Shown piece by piece: positions 45,399 through 54,255 of a DNA stretch of 55,335 nucleotides. A program made the position numbers and the translations under genes. A model generated the notes under the pieces. That model saw only the letters and a list, made by a program, of their open reading frames with translations. It did not search any database and was not told the origin of the DNA. Source of the stretch: Prevotella sp. Lineage in GTDB: Bacteria > Bacteroidota > Bacteroidia > Bacteroidales > Bacteroidaceae. How positions within the stretch are numbered: the first letter of the stretch is position 1; every line of letters begins with the position of its first letter. The stretch is taken from positions 1 through 55,335 of the forward strand of contig JAFQQY010000030.1 of assembly GCA_017410365.1 (NCBI GenBank), in the 5' to 3' direction.

Positions 45399-46025
45399 AT
45401 GGGTAAAGTAAAAATTAAGAAGAGTGACGTCTGGATAGACATGACCCCTATGTCGGACGTGATGACCCTTCTTCTGTGCTTCTTCATGTTGACATCTACA
45501 TTCGTGAAGGTTGAGCCAGTGAAGGTTAACACACCAGGTTCGGTAACAGAGGCCAAAGTTCCAGCATCAGACGTCCTGAATATCCTTATCAATCCGGAAG
45601 GAAAGATATTCATGAGCATGGACAAGACAACCGACCTTGTCATGACAGTTGAAGATATGTGCAGCAAGTTCGGATTCGAGCTGAACGGTCAGCAGATGAA
45701 GAACCTCCGTGAAGACGGTAACATCGGTGTGCCACTGGAAAGCTTCGAGCAGTTTCTGAGTCTTACAAAAGAACAGATGGCTGAGCAGATGAAGAACTTC
45801 GGTGTTCCAACCGACAGTATTGACAACGGAGACGGCACAAAGGGCATGAGCGAGTTCCAGCATTGGGTAAAATCAGCAAGAGGTGCTAACTCAAGCATCA
45901 AGATCTGTATCAAGGCAGACGCTGAGACTCCATACGCTGTTATCAAGAACGTTATGTCTGAATTGCAGGACATGAACGAGAACCGCTATCAGTTAATTAC
46001 ATCATATAAAAAGGTGGAGGACTAA
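45399..46025 (+). CDS. exbD: ExbD biopolymer transport protein, first copy
   Basis: A 208-residue ExbD with one membrane helix (about 18-38; DMTPMSDVMTLLLCFFML contains the proton-path Asp) and a periplasmic domain with a family-typical GKIF/KMSMD part. It has an extra loop (about 75-140) relative to the 140-residue E. coli protein. It pairs with ExbB and lies 30 bases after it. Confidence 0.9.
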   Translation: MGKVKIKKSDVWIDMTPMSDVMTLLLCFFMLTSTFVKVEPVKVNTPGSVTEAKVPASDVLNILINPEGKIFMSMDKTTDLVMTVEDMCSKFGFELNGQQMKNLREDGNIGVPLESFEQFLSLTKEQMAEQMKNFGVPTDSIDNGDGTKGMSEFQHWVKSARGANSSIKICIKADAETPYAVIKNVMSELQDMNENRYQLITSYKKVED

Positions 46026-46028
46026 AGA

Positions 46029-46670
46029 ATGGCTAAAAAGAAAGAAAGCAAACAGAAAAAAATGAATGTCCGCGTAGACTTTACGCCTATGGTGGACATG
46101 ATGATGCTTCTGATCACATTCTTCATGCTCTGTACCTCTCTGAGCAAGCCTCAGTCGATGCAGTTAACCATGCCTAGTAATGATCAGAACCTGGAAGAGC
46201 AGGATAAGAGCCAGACAAAGGCTTCTCATACCTTTACAATCTATCTGGGTGCGAACGACAAAATCTACTTTATTCAGGGACAGCCTGACTACACAAATCC
46301 TGAGTGCATGAAGGAAACAACATGGGGCTCTGACGGTATCCGCAAGGAGATGATTAATCACTACACCGCCGAGGGTATCAACCCAGTTGCACGTATCATG
46401 CTCGCAAAGCAGAAGCTCGATGAGAAGTTTGCTAGCGACCAGATCAAGGAAGAGGAGTATCAGAAAGAGCTTGAACTGATTAAGAAGGGTGAGATTGACG
46501 GTGAAAAGATTCCTGTATTGACAGTTATCATCAAGCCTCTTGATTCATCTACTTATAAGAATATGGTAGACGCTCTCGATGAAATGCAGATTTGCAGTAT
46601 TAGTAAGTACGTTATTGACAAGATTTCTCCAGACGATCAGGCCCTGCTTGACTTGAAAGGTGTTAAATAA
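46029..46670 (+). CDS. exbD: ExbD biopolymer transport protein, second copy
   Basis: A 213-residue paralogue of the previous gene, 3 bases downstream. VDFTPMVDMMMLLITFFML holds the channel Asp; the periplasmic part is again extended. Two different ExbD chains in one operon suggest a hetero-dimeric arrangement inside the ExbB ring, as usual for Bacteroidetes. Confidence 0.92.
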   Translation: MAKKKESKQKKMNVRVDFTPMVDMMMLLITFFMLCTSLSKPQSMQLTMPSNDQNLEEQDKSQTKASHTFTIYLGANDKIYFIQGQPDYTNPECMKETTWGSDGIRKEMINHYTAEGINPVARIMLAKQKLDEKFASDQIKEEEYQKELELIKKGEIDGEKIPVLTVIIKPLDSSTYKNMVDALDEMQICSISKYVIDKISPDDQALLDLKGVK

Positions 46671-46702
46671 GTCGATGTTTAATCTATAAAAGTTTAAAAA
46701 CT

Positions 46703-47524
46703 ATGGCAAAAATAGATTTGATAGACAGCGGATGGGTTGACGTCGTCTTTGAAGGCAAAAACCAGGCATACGGAGCATACCAGCTTCGCAAGAACACTGG
46801 CAAGCGTAATCTTAAGTCAATAATTATAATGTTGGCAGCATTTGCTTTGATTGGTCTGTTCGTATTGGGTAATGCCATTTACGAAGCAAACCGTCCTAAG
46901 GTTGCCATCACTACAGACGTTGAACTTTCTAAATTGGCTCAGAAGAAGGAACCTAAGGTAGAACGTAAGGAACCTATCAAGATTGAAGTTGAGCAGAAGG
47001 TAGTTGAGAAGGTAAAGAGTTCTGTTAAGTTCGTTGCACCTGAAATCAAGAAAGACGAAGAGGTAGCACCAGAAGACGAGCTTAAGTCACAGGACGAACT
47101 TGCCAAGACCACAACAGCCATCGGTTCATTCGACGTGAAGGGTAACGACGAAGCTGAGGGTGAGGTTCTTAAGGCTAAGGAAGTTATTGCACAGGAAGTT
47201 GAAGAAGAGAAGGTGTTCGACGTAGTTGAGCAGATGCCAGAATTCCCTGGTGGTCCTCAGGCTTTGTTCGAGTATCTTTCTAAGAACATCAAATATCCTG
47301 CAATTGCTGAAGAGAATGGAGTACAGGGCCGTGTAATCGTAACATTCGTTGTTGAGCGCGATGGTTCAATCACCGATGTTAAGGTTGTCAAGTCAGTTGA
47401 CCCTTCACTCGACCGCGAGGCTGCACGCGTTGTTAAGAGCATGCCTCACTGGATTCCTGGTAAGCAGAACGGTTCTGCAGTACGTGTGAAGTACACCGTA
47501 CCAGTAACATTTAAATTGCAATAA
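46703..47524 (+). CDS. tonB: energy transducer TonB
   Basis: A 273-residue TonB. One membrane helix lies near 34-56, a charged Glu/Lys/Val linker spans about 70-170, and the C-terminal TonB domain carries PEFPGGPQALFEYLSKNIKY, GRVIVTFVVERDGSI and the final VPVTFKL strand. It contacts TonB boxes of outer-membrane transporters such as SusC proteins. The N-terminal DSGWVDVVFEGKNQAYGAY is a Bacteroidetes hallmark. Confidence 0.95.
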   Translation: MAKIDLIDSGWVDVVFEGKNQAYGAYQLRKNTGKRNLKSIIIMLAAFALIGLFVLGNAIYEANRPKVAITTDVELSKLAQKKEPKVERKEPIKIEVEQKVVEKVKSSVKFVAPEIKKDEEVAPEDELKSQDELAKTTTAIGSFDVKGNDEAEGEVLKAKEVIAQEVEEEKVFDVVEQMPEFPGGPQALFEYLSKNIKYPAIAEENGVQGRVIVTFVVERDGSITDVKVVKSVDPSLDREAARVVKSMPHWIPGKQNGSAVRVKYTVPVTFKLQ

Positions 47525-47527
47525 AGA

Positions 47528-48487
47528 ATGACAAAAACCACATTCAACATATTAGTTGGATTATCTCTTATCTTAGGCTTGTCTGCTTGTAAGCACGACA
47601 AGCCTAAGAATGCAAGAACTGATACTTATTCATCAGGGGCGATTGAGTTCGTCTCTGATGAAAGTTTCAGTCCTATTATCAACGAAGAGCTTGATGTATT
47701 TCACAGCATTTATATACAAGCAAAGGTTACACCTAAATATACAAACGAGCTTGATGCCATAAATATGCTGATGGAAGAGAAAACTTGCCTCGCCATCACA
47801 ACACGCAGATTTACAGATGCTGAGATCGAAAACCTCAGAGGCAGAAAGTTCTTGCCAATCACAGTGCCACTGGCATACGATGGTTTGGCATTTATCATCA
47901 ACAATAATAATCCTGATTCTTGCATTACCGTTAACGACATCCGCAAAATTCTTAGCGGCAAGGCAACAAATTGGAAAGACATATATCCAAATTCTAAGTT
48001 AGGCGAATTTGATGTTGTCTTTGACAACCCAAAATCTAGTACAGTTCACTATTGCGTGGATTCAATATTGGGCGGTGTACCTATCAATAGTCCACACATT
48101 ACTGCGGTTAACAAAAGTGCAGAGGTTATCGACTACGTTTCAAAACACGACAATGCCATTGGCGTGATTGGTTCAAACTGGCTGAACGACAAGCGCGATA
48201 CAACCAACGTAACATTCAAGAAGAATATTAGAGTAATGAGCGTCAGCAGAATGGAGACAGCAAATCCTCTAAACAGCTGGAAGCCATACCAATATTATAT
48301 ATACAACGGCAACTATCCTCTTATAAGAACCATATATGCATTGGTTAACGACCCTATAAACGGTCTGCCATGGGGATTTGCTCAGTTCATAGCCTCACCT
48401 AAAGGACAGCTCATCATCTTCAAGAGCGGATTGCTGCCATTACGAGGTGACCTGACCGTCAGGAACGTTAATGTTACTGACGAGTAG
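47528..48487 (+). CDS. PstS-like periplasmic binding lipoprotein
   Basis: A 319-residue lipoprotein (lipobox LSAC, Cys21). The fold is that of phosphate-type substrate-binding proteins: GAIEFVSDESF start, LAITTRRFTDAEI, then LAYDGLAFIINNNNP and DIRKILSGKATNWKDIYP as in PstS. No Pst permease genes are near. It lies 3 bases after tonB and before the TPR gene, the standard Bacteroidetes Ton operon; its ligand and role in Ton energising are unknown. Confidence 0.82.
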   Translation: MTKTTFNILVGLSLILGLSACKHDKPKNARTDTYSSGAIEFVSDESFSPIINEELDVFHSIYIQAKVTPKYTNELDAINMLMEEKTCLAITTRRFTDAEIENLRGRKFLPITVPLAYDGLAFIINNNNPDSCITVNDIRKILSGKATNWKDIYPNSKLGEFDVVFDNPKSSTVHYCVDSILGGVPINSPHITAVNKSAEVIDYVSKHDNAIGVIGSNWLNDKRDTTNVTFKKNIRVMSVSRMETANPLNSWKPYQYYIYNGNYPLIRTIYALVNDPINGLPWGFAQFIASPKGQLIIFKSGLLPLRGDLTVRNVNVTDE

Positions 48488-48538
48488 TAACAAAATTAAG
48501 AAAAAGCACTGATATTGACATAATAAAAAAACTAGATT

Positions 48539-49984
48539 ATGAAAGTAACAAAATATCTATTAGTTGGAGCATTGATGATAGGATTCAGCGCTCCTGTTAT
48601 GGCTCAAGAGAACCAGTCTCAGATTGAAGCAATAACAAAAATTATCAAGAACAAGCCAGCAGACTTAGAAGACCAGATTAAGGCTGTATACAAGAAGAAC
48701 AAGAAAAAGGCTGATGTTATGGTTGGCATGGGTCAGGCTTTCCTTGAAATCAACGACACAGCAAACGCAAGAGTATACGCTGAATATGCCCTGAAGGCTG
48801 ACAGAAAATATGCTCCTGCATATATTCTTCTTGGCGACATCGAGGTAGTGAATGAAGATGGCGGTAAGGCTGCAACACAATACAACCAGGCTATCTATTT
48901 CGATCCTAAGAATCCAGAAGCATATTACAAGTATGCAAGTGTTTACCGTAAGATTAGCCCAGACGGTGCTATTCAGAAGTTGGAAGAACTTCGCACACAG
49001 CGTCCTGACATTGCTGTAGATGCACAGATTGGTCACCTCTATTACTCAGCTAATGAGTTTGACAATGCTATCAACAGTTTTGCCAAGGCAAATGCTTCAG
49101 ACCTCTCTGACCGCGACCTTACAGAATATGCTATGGCACTCTACTTCACACAGAAGTATCAGAAGAGTATTGATATCGTGAAACAAGGTTTGAGCAAGGC
49201 TCCACGCGATGCTGCATACAATCGTCTTGCTTTGTTCAACTATACCGAGCTCAAGGATTTTGACAACGCTTTGGCATACGCAAACAAATTGTTTAACGAG
49301 TCAGACGATCCAAAGTTCTCATATCTTGACTACGTTTACTATGGCAACGCACTAAACGGTGCTAAACAGGGTGCTAAGGCTATAGAGATGTACAAGAAGG
49401 CACTTGAGCAGGATATTGACAACAAGGACAAGCGTGCAGGTGTTTACAAGCAGATGTCAGATGCTTACGAACAGCTCAGCGACTATGAGAATGCTATCAG
49501 CAGCTATCAGGAATACCTGAACAACCTTTCAAAGAGTTCTGTTTCAGAAATGGCTGACCTTGGTAAATTGTATATCCAGTATGCAAGCGACACTACAAAG
49601 GTATCAGACAATGCTCAGAAAATAGAAATTCTGAAGAAGGCAGAAGGCGTATATGCAGAGATGGAGAAGAATCCAGATGCAACAGAATATGCTATCTTCT
49701 GGCGTGCACGTGTCAACACAATGATGGACCCAGAGTCTGACCAGGCACTTGCAAAGCCATATTATGAAAAACTGATGCAGACAATCGAAGCTAAGGCTGA
49801 GAAGGATAAGGCAGACATTGCACGTGTCATCGAGTGCTACCGTTACATGGCTGCATTAAGCTGGTTGAAGGAAGACAATGAAGAAGCTGCATACAATTAC
49901 TACACAAAGATTCTCACACTTTCTCCAGAGGATCCACAAGCAAAGCAGGCTTCAGAAGTTCTTGCTAAGCGTCTGAAGAAATAA
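48539..49984 (+). CDS. secreted TPR-repeat protein
   Basis: A 481-residue periplasmic protein with a signal peptide ending near GFSAPVMA. At least seven TPR units are seen, for example YAPAYILLGDIEVVNEDGG, KNPEAYYKYASVYRKISPDG, VYKQMSDAYEQLSDYENAI and EEAAYNYYTKILTLSPEDP. It is the last gene of the Ton operon and ends in a strong terminator. Likely a scaffold for envelope protein complexes; not recognised further. Confidence 0.85.
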   Translation: MKVTKYLLVGALMIGFSAPVMAQENQSQIEAITKIIKNKPADLEDQIKAVYKKNKKKADVMVGMGQAFLEINDTANARVYAEYALKADRKYAPAYILLGDIEVVNEDGGKAATQYNQAIYFDPKNPEAYYKYASVYRKISPDGAIQKLEELRTQRPDIAVDAQIGHLYYSANEFDNAINSFAKANASDLSDRDLTEYAMALYFTQKYQKSIDIVKQGLSKAPRDAAYNRLALFNYTELKDFDNALAYANKLFNESDDPKFSYLDYVYYGNALNGAKQGAKAIEMYKKALEQDIDNKDKRAGVYKQMSDAYEQLSDYENAISSYQEYLNNLSKSSVSEMADLGKLYIQYASDTTKVSDNAQKIEILKKAEGVYAEMEKNPDATEYAIFWRARVNTMMDPESDQALAKPYYEKLMQTIEAKAEKDKADIARVIECYRYMAALSWLKEDNEEAAYNYYTKILTLSPEDPQAKQASEVLAKRLKK

Positions 49985-50008
49985 AATCTAACGACAATAA
50001 CAAAACTA

Positions 50009-50048
50009 ACATCCGTGTAAGTAAAGTCAAGGCTACTTACACGGATGT
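50009..50048 (+). terminator. strong terminator of the exbB-TPR operon
   Basis: ACATCCGTGTAAGTA and TACTTACACGGATGT match over 15 bp with a 10-base loop, followed by T-rich sequence. Confidence 0.93.
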
Positions 50049-50081
50049 TTCTTTCTCAATATTTTTAAAAGGACGATTTAT

Positions 50082-50162
50082 CATACATCCTACATTTTTA
50101 GCTCTAATTCTCTGTTTTATAGTTTGTTATATGCAATGTATGAGAATTTCTATCCTACATTA
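50082..50162 (-). repeat. dispersed ~80-bp repeat, copy 2
   Basis: On - this copy begins with AATGTAGGATAGAAATTC and ends with CTAAAAATGTAGGATGTA. It aligns with the + strand of 261-341, ends to ends. It sits just after the Ton operon terminator. Confidence 0.6.
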
Positions 50163-50587
50163 TTTACCTATATAATCCATATTTTTGTAGGTTTTACATT
50201 ACTAAATGCAACTTCCACTTATTCCACCACACACACAATTTCGTGACCGATGGTTAATGCCTGAATCAGCGAGCGGCACGATGCAGTATTTGATATTATT
50301 GGTGTCCGCTAAAAGTCGTTTTTAATCCTTTTAAGCACGTATTTTACATAATCCGTCACAAAATACATGATGAATTTCACATTTCCCGAACGATTGCATT
50401 TAAAATGCAAAACGACCAAATACTGCTATTATGTCTATTTCTTGGGACAAAAAGTGATAAAATACAAGCATCTACAAATATGGATTAACTTAAACAATTC
50501 ACTCAAAGCCCTATGTATTTGTATTTAGTATGGTTTAATTTGTAAAATATTAGTCCCCTACGAATTCTAATTCTTAATTTAATAGCC
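50163..50587. other. non-coding interval
   Basis: Apart from a leftover TTTTTGTAGG like the ends of the repeat (about 50183) I see nothing that supports a gene, RNA or promoter. It is AT-rich with stop codons in all frames. Confidence 0.5.
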
Positions 50588-51871
50588 TTATTTTATCATC
50601 ATAAACATATTCTTGAAGTTAAGAATAACCTTATCATACTGCTGAAAAAAGTCAACTCCCAAAACGATATCGTTAATCTCGTGATGCAAATTCATATATG
50701 GGACATACACATCTTGCATATTCACATCTATACCACAAACTTCAAACTTCACTGAAGGGACCTTAATTGCCATTGTTGAGTAGAAACCATCAACCCTTCC
50801 AATGGTGATTTCTTTTGTCCCGCGAAGTTGTGAGAACTCTTCTTTATGTTTTACAAAATAGTTGTAAGTAAAGCCAGTTTCGGCACCACTGTCCAGAAAA
50901 ACATTCAATAGGCCTGTTGAATCTGTAGCCTTTACATAATATGAAAAACCAGTGTTTCGTAGATTCTTTCCATACTTTGGAGTTGGTGTATAGCGTGATG
51001 GAATCACAAGGCACCTTTTTTTGTTATCAATTTGTATCTCGCCCAACCTTTGCAGAATATCCATACCAATAACTGCATCTACTGTTGCCACCCTATCAAT
51101 AGGTGTTCCATTGTGCGCTATTCCTATAATGTTCTTACATGTAATATTGCCTAATTGTAAGCTATCCAAGTAGACATAATCTCCATATTTGGAACTGTAA
51201 CCAACAAATTCAACTCCTATGAGGTCTGCAAATCTTTTTGAGAAATAGGTGGTTGTTGCTCCCGTATCAAACATAAATTGATATTCTTTCCCATGTACGG
51301 TTACTGGAATGTAATATCTATTAGATGCAGGATTTTGATTGTCAAACAATAGCGTATCGGTACATTCCATTGTGAAAGGAATGCTTATATCCTTTGAATT
51401 GTTAAATACGACTGATGGCGCATCATATTCCTTCAGCGAAAGGTTTCTTTTGTAAATATCCGTCAATCTGCTATAATCAATCGGTGCATTACTCGCTTTG
51501 ATTTGTTCTATCAAATTGGCGGCTTTTTCGGCCGCTGTGCTGTACATACCCAATCGTTCGTAATTACCTAATATTATCTCTGTAAGACTCAAGGCTACAT
51601 TACTGCCGCCAATCTGCTGCTGATATGAGTTTATAAGCGTACGAAATAAATCAACAGCTTCAGCTTCGCGATTGAAGTTTTGTGCTAACATAGCCTCTGC
51701 CATCAATCGAACGTAGTCATATTGGATAGAATCTTTTAATAGAGAATATTCTCTCTCTAAGGTAAACCAATCGGAAGAATTAATCAGTTCACTTACTCGC
51801 ATATCTGCATTCTGAGCATAAGCAGATGAGATAGTTAAAAGGGTTATAAAAGATAAAATTAATTTTCGCAT
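50588..51871 (-). CDS. secreted two-headed retropepsin-like aspartic protease
   Basis: A 427-residue secreted protein with a signal peptide ending near SSAYAQ. The first 150 residues are helical repeats (TPR-like). Two retropepsin-type halves follow: Asp202-Thr-Gly in FMFDTGATTTYF with AVIGMDIL, and Asp327-Ser-Gly in VFLDSGAETGFTY with IVLGVDFF. Each half has both the catalytic triad and the hydrophobic-Gly segment, so the chain could fold as an internal dimer like pepsin. Probable envelope protease; substrate unknown. It has no operon partners. Confidence 0.82.
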   Translation of the reverse strand: MRKLILSFITLLTISSAYAQNADMRVSELINSSDWFTLEREYSLLKDSIQYDYVRLMAEAMLAQNFNREAEAVDLFRTLINSYQQQIGGSNVALSLTEIILGNYERLGMYSTAAEKAANLIEQIKASNAPIDYSRLTDIYKRNLSLKEYDAPSVVFNNSKDISIPFTMECTDTLLFDNQNPASNRYYIPVTVHGKEYQFMFDTGATTTYFSKRFADLIGVEFVGYSSKYGDYVYLDSLQLGNITCKNIIGIAHNGTPIDRVATVDAVIGMDILQRLGEIQIDNKKRCLVIPSRYTPTPKYGKNLRNTGFSYYVKATDSTGLLNVFLDSGAETGFTYNYFVKHKEEFSQLRGTKEITIGRVDGFYSTMAIKVPSVKFEVCGIDVNMQDVYVPYMNLHHEINDIVLGVDFFQQYDKVILNFKNMFMMIK

Positions 51872-52068
51872 AAGTTATAGTATAATTAGTTAGTAATCAT
51901 TAACTTCTTGAACCAAAAGTTGCCAATGCTGATTTTGTCTTTCAGTATAACATCCATGTATTTATTCTGCTATATCACATTAACTACTTACCCAACACGT
52001 AAAAGTCAAACTCTCAATTTATATGCTTATTCTAATAGTAATTTCTATCACCTTTTTCTAATACTTCA

Positions 52069-52812
52069 CTAAAATTCACTGTTATGAGACAAGACAAAAC
52101 TTCCATTCCTAGCGAAATGATTTTGCTCATACTTTTCTATATGCTTCCTGCCTATTTCAGCCATATCCCTTAACTCCTCTGTAATACCTATGCCAGCCTT
52201 GACTAAAGCAAGATTACAATAGCCGATTTCGGCATTGAACTTATCAAGTAAGAATTGTTCTATAAAACTCACTTGATTGCCTTTTAGTTTTATCTCATTC
52301 TGCAATTCCTCCAAATTTCTGTGATAGTAATCTTTGACGTCTTCTATTTTTATGACATCATTAATTTTAGAGGCAAGAAGTATTGCTCCGACACCAACTT
52401 TCACAATGTCGGATTTCACTAAGTCTTTGGCTTTTGCAATCATATCATCTGCTGATAATCCTATCAGTTTCTTACATGAAGGCAAATCTTTGATGGGTAT
52501 CATCGATGATACAAGTTTCTTCAAATGTAAAAGCATATCATATATTAACCATTTTGCTGCATCTATATCAATATTGTCGAGTTTTTGAAACCGTTCTACT
52601 TGAATAATACAACGGGTTATACCTAACATGGTTGTCTCAAAGCATTCATGAAAGACTTCAACCGTATCATGACAATAGTTTCTGAATAAGGCTTTTTGTT
52701 GCTCATAGTTTACCCCATTCCGGCTATTATACTTTTGGCATAGACCTTCTATCTTTGCCAAAACGTATTCTTTATCTTTTGTGGCTACATATATTTCGTT
52801 CAAGTTATTCAT
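52069..52812 (-). CDS. unknown helical protein, third gene of the TA-like operon
   Basis: A 247-residue soluble, almost wholly helical protein without signal peptide or cysteine motif. I do not recognise the family. It lies 12 bases after the Panacea-domain gene on the same strand, so it is almost certainly co-transcribed with the toxin and antitoxin. A short small-residue hydrophobic stretch (VGVGAILLASK, near 140-150) breaks the helices. It could be an extra toxin, a chaperone or cargo. Confidence 0.7.
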   Translation of the reverse strand: MNNLNEIYVATKDKEYVLAKIEGLCQKYNSRNGVNYEQQKALFRNYCHDTVEVFHECFETTMLGITRCIIQVERFQKLDNIDIDAAKWLIYDMLLHLKKLVSSMIPIKDLPSCKKLIGLSADDMIAKAKDLVKSDIVKVGVGAILLASKINDVIKIEDVKDYYHRNLEELQNEIKLKGNQVSFIEQFLLDKFNAEIGYCNLALVKAGIGITEELRDMAEIGRKHIEKYEQNHFARNGSFVLSHNSEF

Positions 52813-52824
52813 TTCTATGTCTTT

Positions 52825-53814
52825 TCAAATTGCCTTAATCATATATGCATCATCAAATGGTATATGCTCACGTTTGTCATGGTGATTGAGCCAGGCATCT
52901 TCATCATGGCTGATTCGAGATATTTCACGAGATGACATTTTGCTAAAATGAGTGCAGATGGAATCAAGCACCTTCAGTTCTGCGTCTGTGAACATACTAT
53001 AGTCCGATTCCTCTGAAGCAATCAGTACACTACCAACAAAGTCACCTACCTGACGAAGTTCTTGCCTCACCTCAGGAAACTCGCTATATACCCTATCCCA
53101 TCTTTCAGGAACTGGTCCGAAGTCTATTGCACGGTATGACAAACCTGTCATTGCCATACCACGCTCTCTATACGACATGAAATCGGTATAGAACAAGAGT
53201 TTATTCATTTTGGTACACCAAACTTCATCACACCTATTTAAAATATATAGCATGATATTCCTCAACCTGTTCAAAGAAAGTTGTGCATATCCATTGTCAG
53301 CTCCACGAGGCGTATTGAAAATCCTTCTGGTCTCGTACTGCTCCATTTTATAAGTCTCACTGCTTGCGATAATAGCTTGCACCTTACTAATGATCTTCTC
53401 GTATTCAGATACTGACAATTCGTTCTTGGAGCATTCCACCATCTCCAGCATCACCTTCGGATTCATGATGGAGCGTATCATCCTACCATTAGATACACTC
53501 GGTACTTCTCCTTGCTCGTATAAACGGTATTGATTAATACCAACACCTAGAATCAGCGACATCTTAGCGGCACTGATTCCGTACCGTTGACGAACAGCAA
53601 TTATCTCATCAGTGTATGGAATACCATACTTCGCCCGATACTGATTAGTTACCTGAACAAATCCTGCCGTATCGCTTTCATCATCAGTAAACTGTTCGCC
53701 GGAATCCTCACATAGCCATGCAATATGCTCATACTCATACTGCTCACCTCGGAAGTTCCATGTACGTTTTTCGTACACTCGCTTCATTTCTTTACCTGTA
53801 AATGGACTCTTCAT
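52825..53814 (-). CDS. MqsA-type HTH / Panacea antitoxin-like protein
   Basis: A 329-residue protein. Residues 1-50 resemble the YgiT/MqsA N-terminal domain, but the CxxC at the start is replaced (SPFTG), so zinc would not bind. Residues about 72-120 are an MqsA-type helix-turn-helix (GISAAKMSLILGVGINQYRLYEQG). Residues about 190-310 are a Panacea (SocA-like, DUF4065) domain: MNKLLFYTDFMSYRERG and AIDFGPVPERW. Panacea proteins neutralise varied toxins by direct binding (PanAT systems). The start lies 2 bases after the stop of the upstream small gene. Confidence 0.85.
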   Translation of the reverse strand: MKSPFTGKEMKRVYEKRTWNFRGEQYEYEHIAWLCEDSGEQFTDDESDTAGFVQVTNQYRAKYGIPYTDEIIAVRQRYGISAAKMSLILGVGINQYRLYEQGEVPSVSNGRMIRSIMNPKVMLEMVECSKNELSVSEYEKIISKVQAIIASSETYKMEQYETRRIFNTPRGADNGYAQLSLNRLRNIMLYILNRCDEVWCTKMNKLLFYTDFMSYRERGMAMTGLSYRAIDFGPVPERWDRVYSEFPEVRQELRQVGDFVGSVLIASEESDYSMFTDAELKVLDSICTHFSKMSSREISRISHDEDAWLNHHDKREHIPFDDAYMIKAI

Positions 53815-53816
53815 AA

Positions 53817-54176
53817 TTACTCCTCCTCAGTTTTAAATGGATATAGCAACGGATACTCTGCTATATGGAATGATATACAAATGGTTTGACATCCTACCCC
53901 ACCAATCATTATTTTGATATATACTTCACGACCTTTCACATCTTTTCCAAAGACCCACATTTCTCCGAGTTTATTCAACTCATCTACTACGGGACCTTGT
54001 ACATAATCCTCCACGACAAGGTTTTCTATTACCACCCTTCTATATGATGGCACAATCTCCAGTTCTTCAAGCGTCTTCTGGTTCTTTCCCCGGTCATCAC
54101 GATAAATGATACCGAAGATTTTCATCTTCTCATGAAACTGGTTCAAGAATTTCTGTACTTCTTCTTTCGTTATCAT
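53817..54176 (-). CDS. RelE/MqsR-superfamily-like toxin candidate
   Basis: A 119-residue protein starting at the ATG 54176 (MITKEEVQKFLNQFHEKM). A longer frame up to 54236 would run through the promoter and operator. The pattern is that of a small ribonuclease-like toxin: helical start, then strands with VIENLVVEDYVQGP, MWVFGKDVKGREVYIKI and a terminal CISFHIAEYPLLYPFK. It precedes an antitoxin of MqsA/Panacea type in the toxin-first order of mqsRA. The fold assignment is inference from context and pattern; catalytic residues are not identified. Confidence 0.72.
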   Translation of the reverse strand: MITKEEVQKFLNQFHEKMKIFGIIYRDDRGKNQKTLEELEIVPSYRRVVIENLVVEDYVQGPVVDELNKLGEMWVFGKDVKGREVYIKIMIGGVGCQTICISFHIAEYPLLYPFKTEEE

Positions 54177-54196
54177 TCCTTGTAAATTTATGATTG

Positions 54197-54240
54197 CAAA
54201 AATACAAATAAAGGTTGGAATACGCAAATATTCCAACCTT
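54197..54240 (-). promoter_or_regulatory. promoter with operator palindrome of the TA operon
   Basis: On - the -33 TTTG (54228-54225) and -7 TATTTTTG (54204-54197) are 20 bases apart. The -33 box lies exactly in the 6-base centre of a perfect 12-bp inverted repeat (AAGGTTGGAATA at 54211-54222, TATTCCAACCTT at 54229-54240). A protein bound here would block transcription; E. coli MqsA binds AACCT/AGGTT half-sites, which occur here as AGGTT and AACCT. Confidence 0.75.
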
Positions 54241-54255
54241 AAAGTTGTGTTTTGG

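Noticed and set aside
47528-48487. Phosphate transport operon
   Set aside because: The binding protein is PstS-like but no pstCAB or phoU lies nearby; it belongs to the Ton operon.
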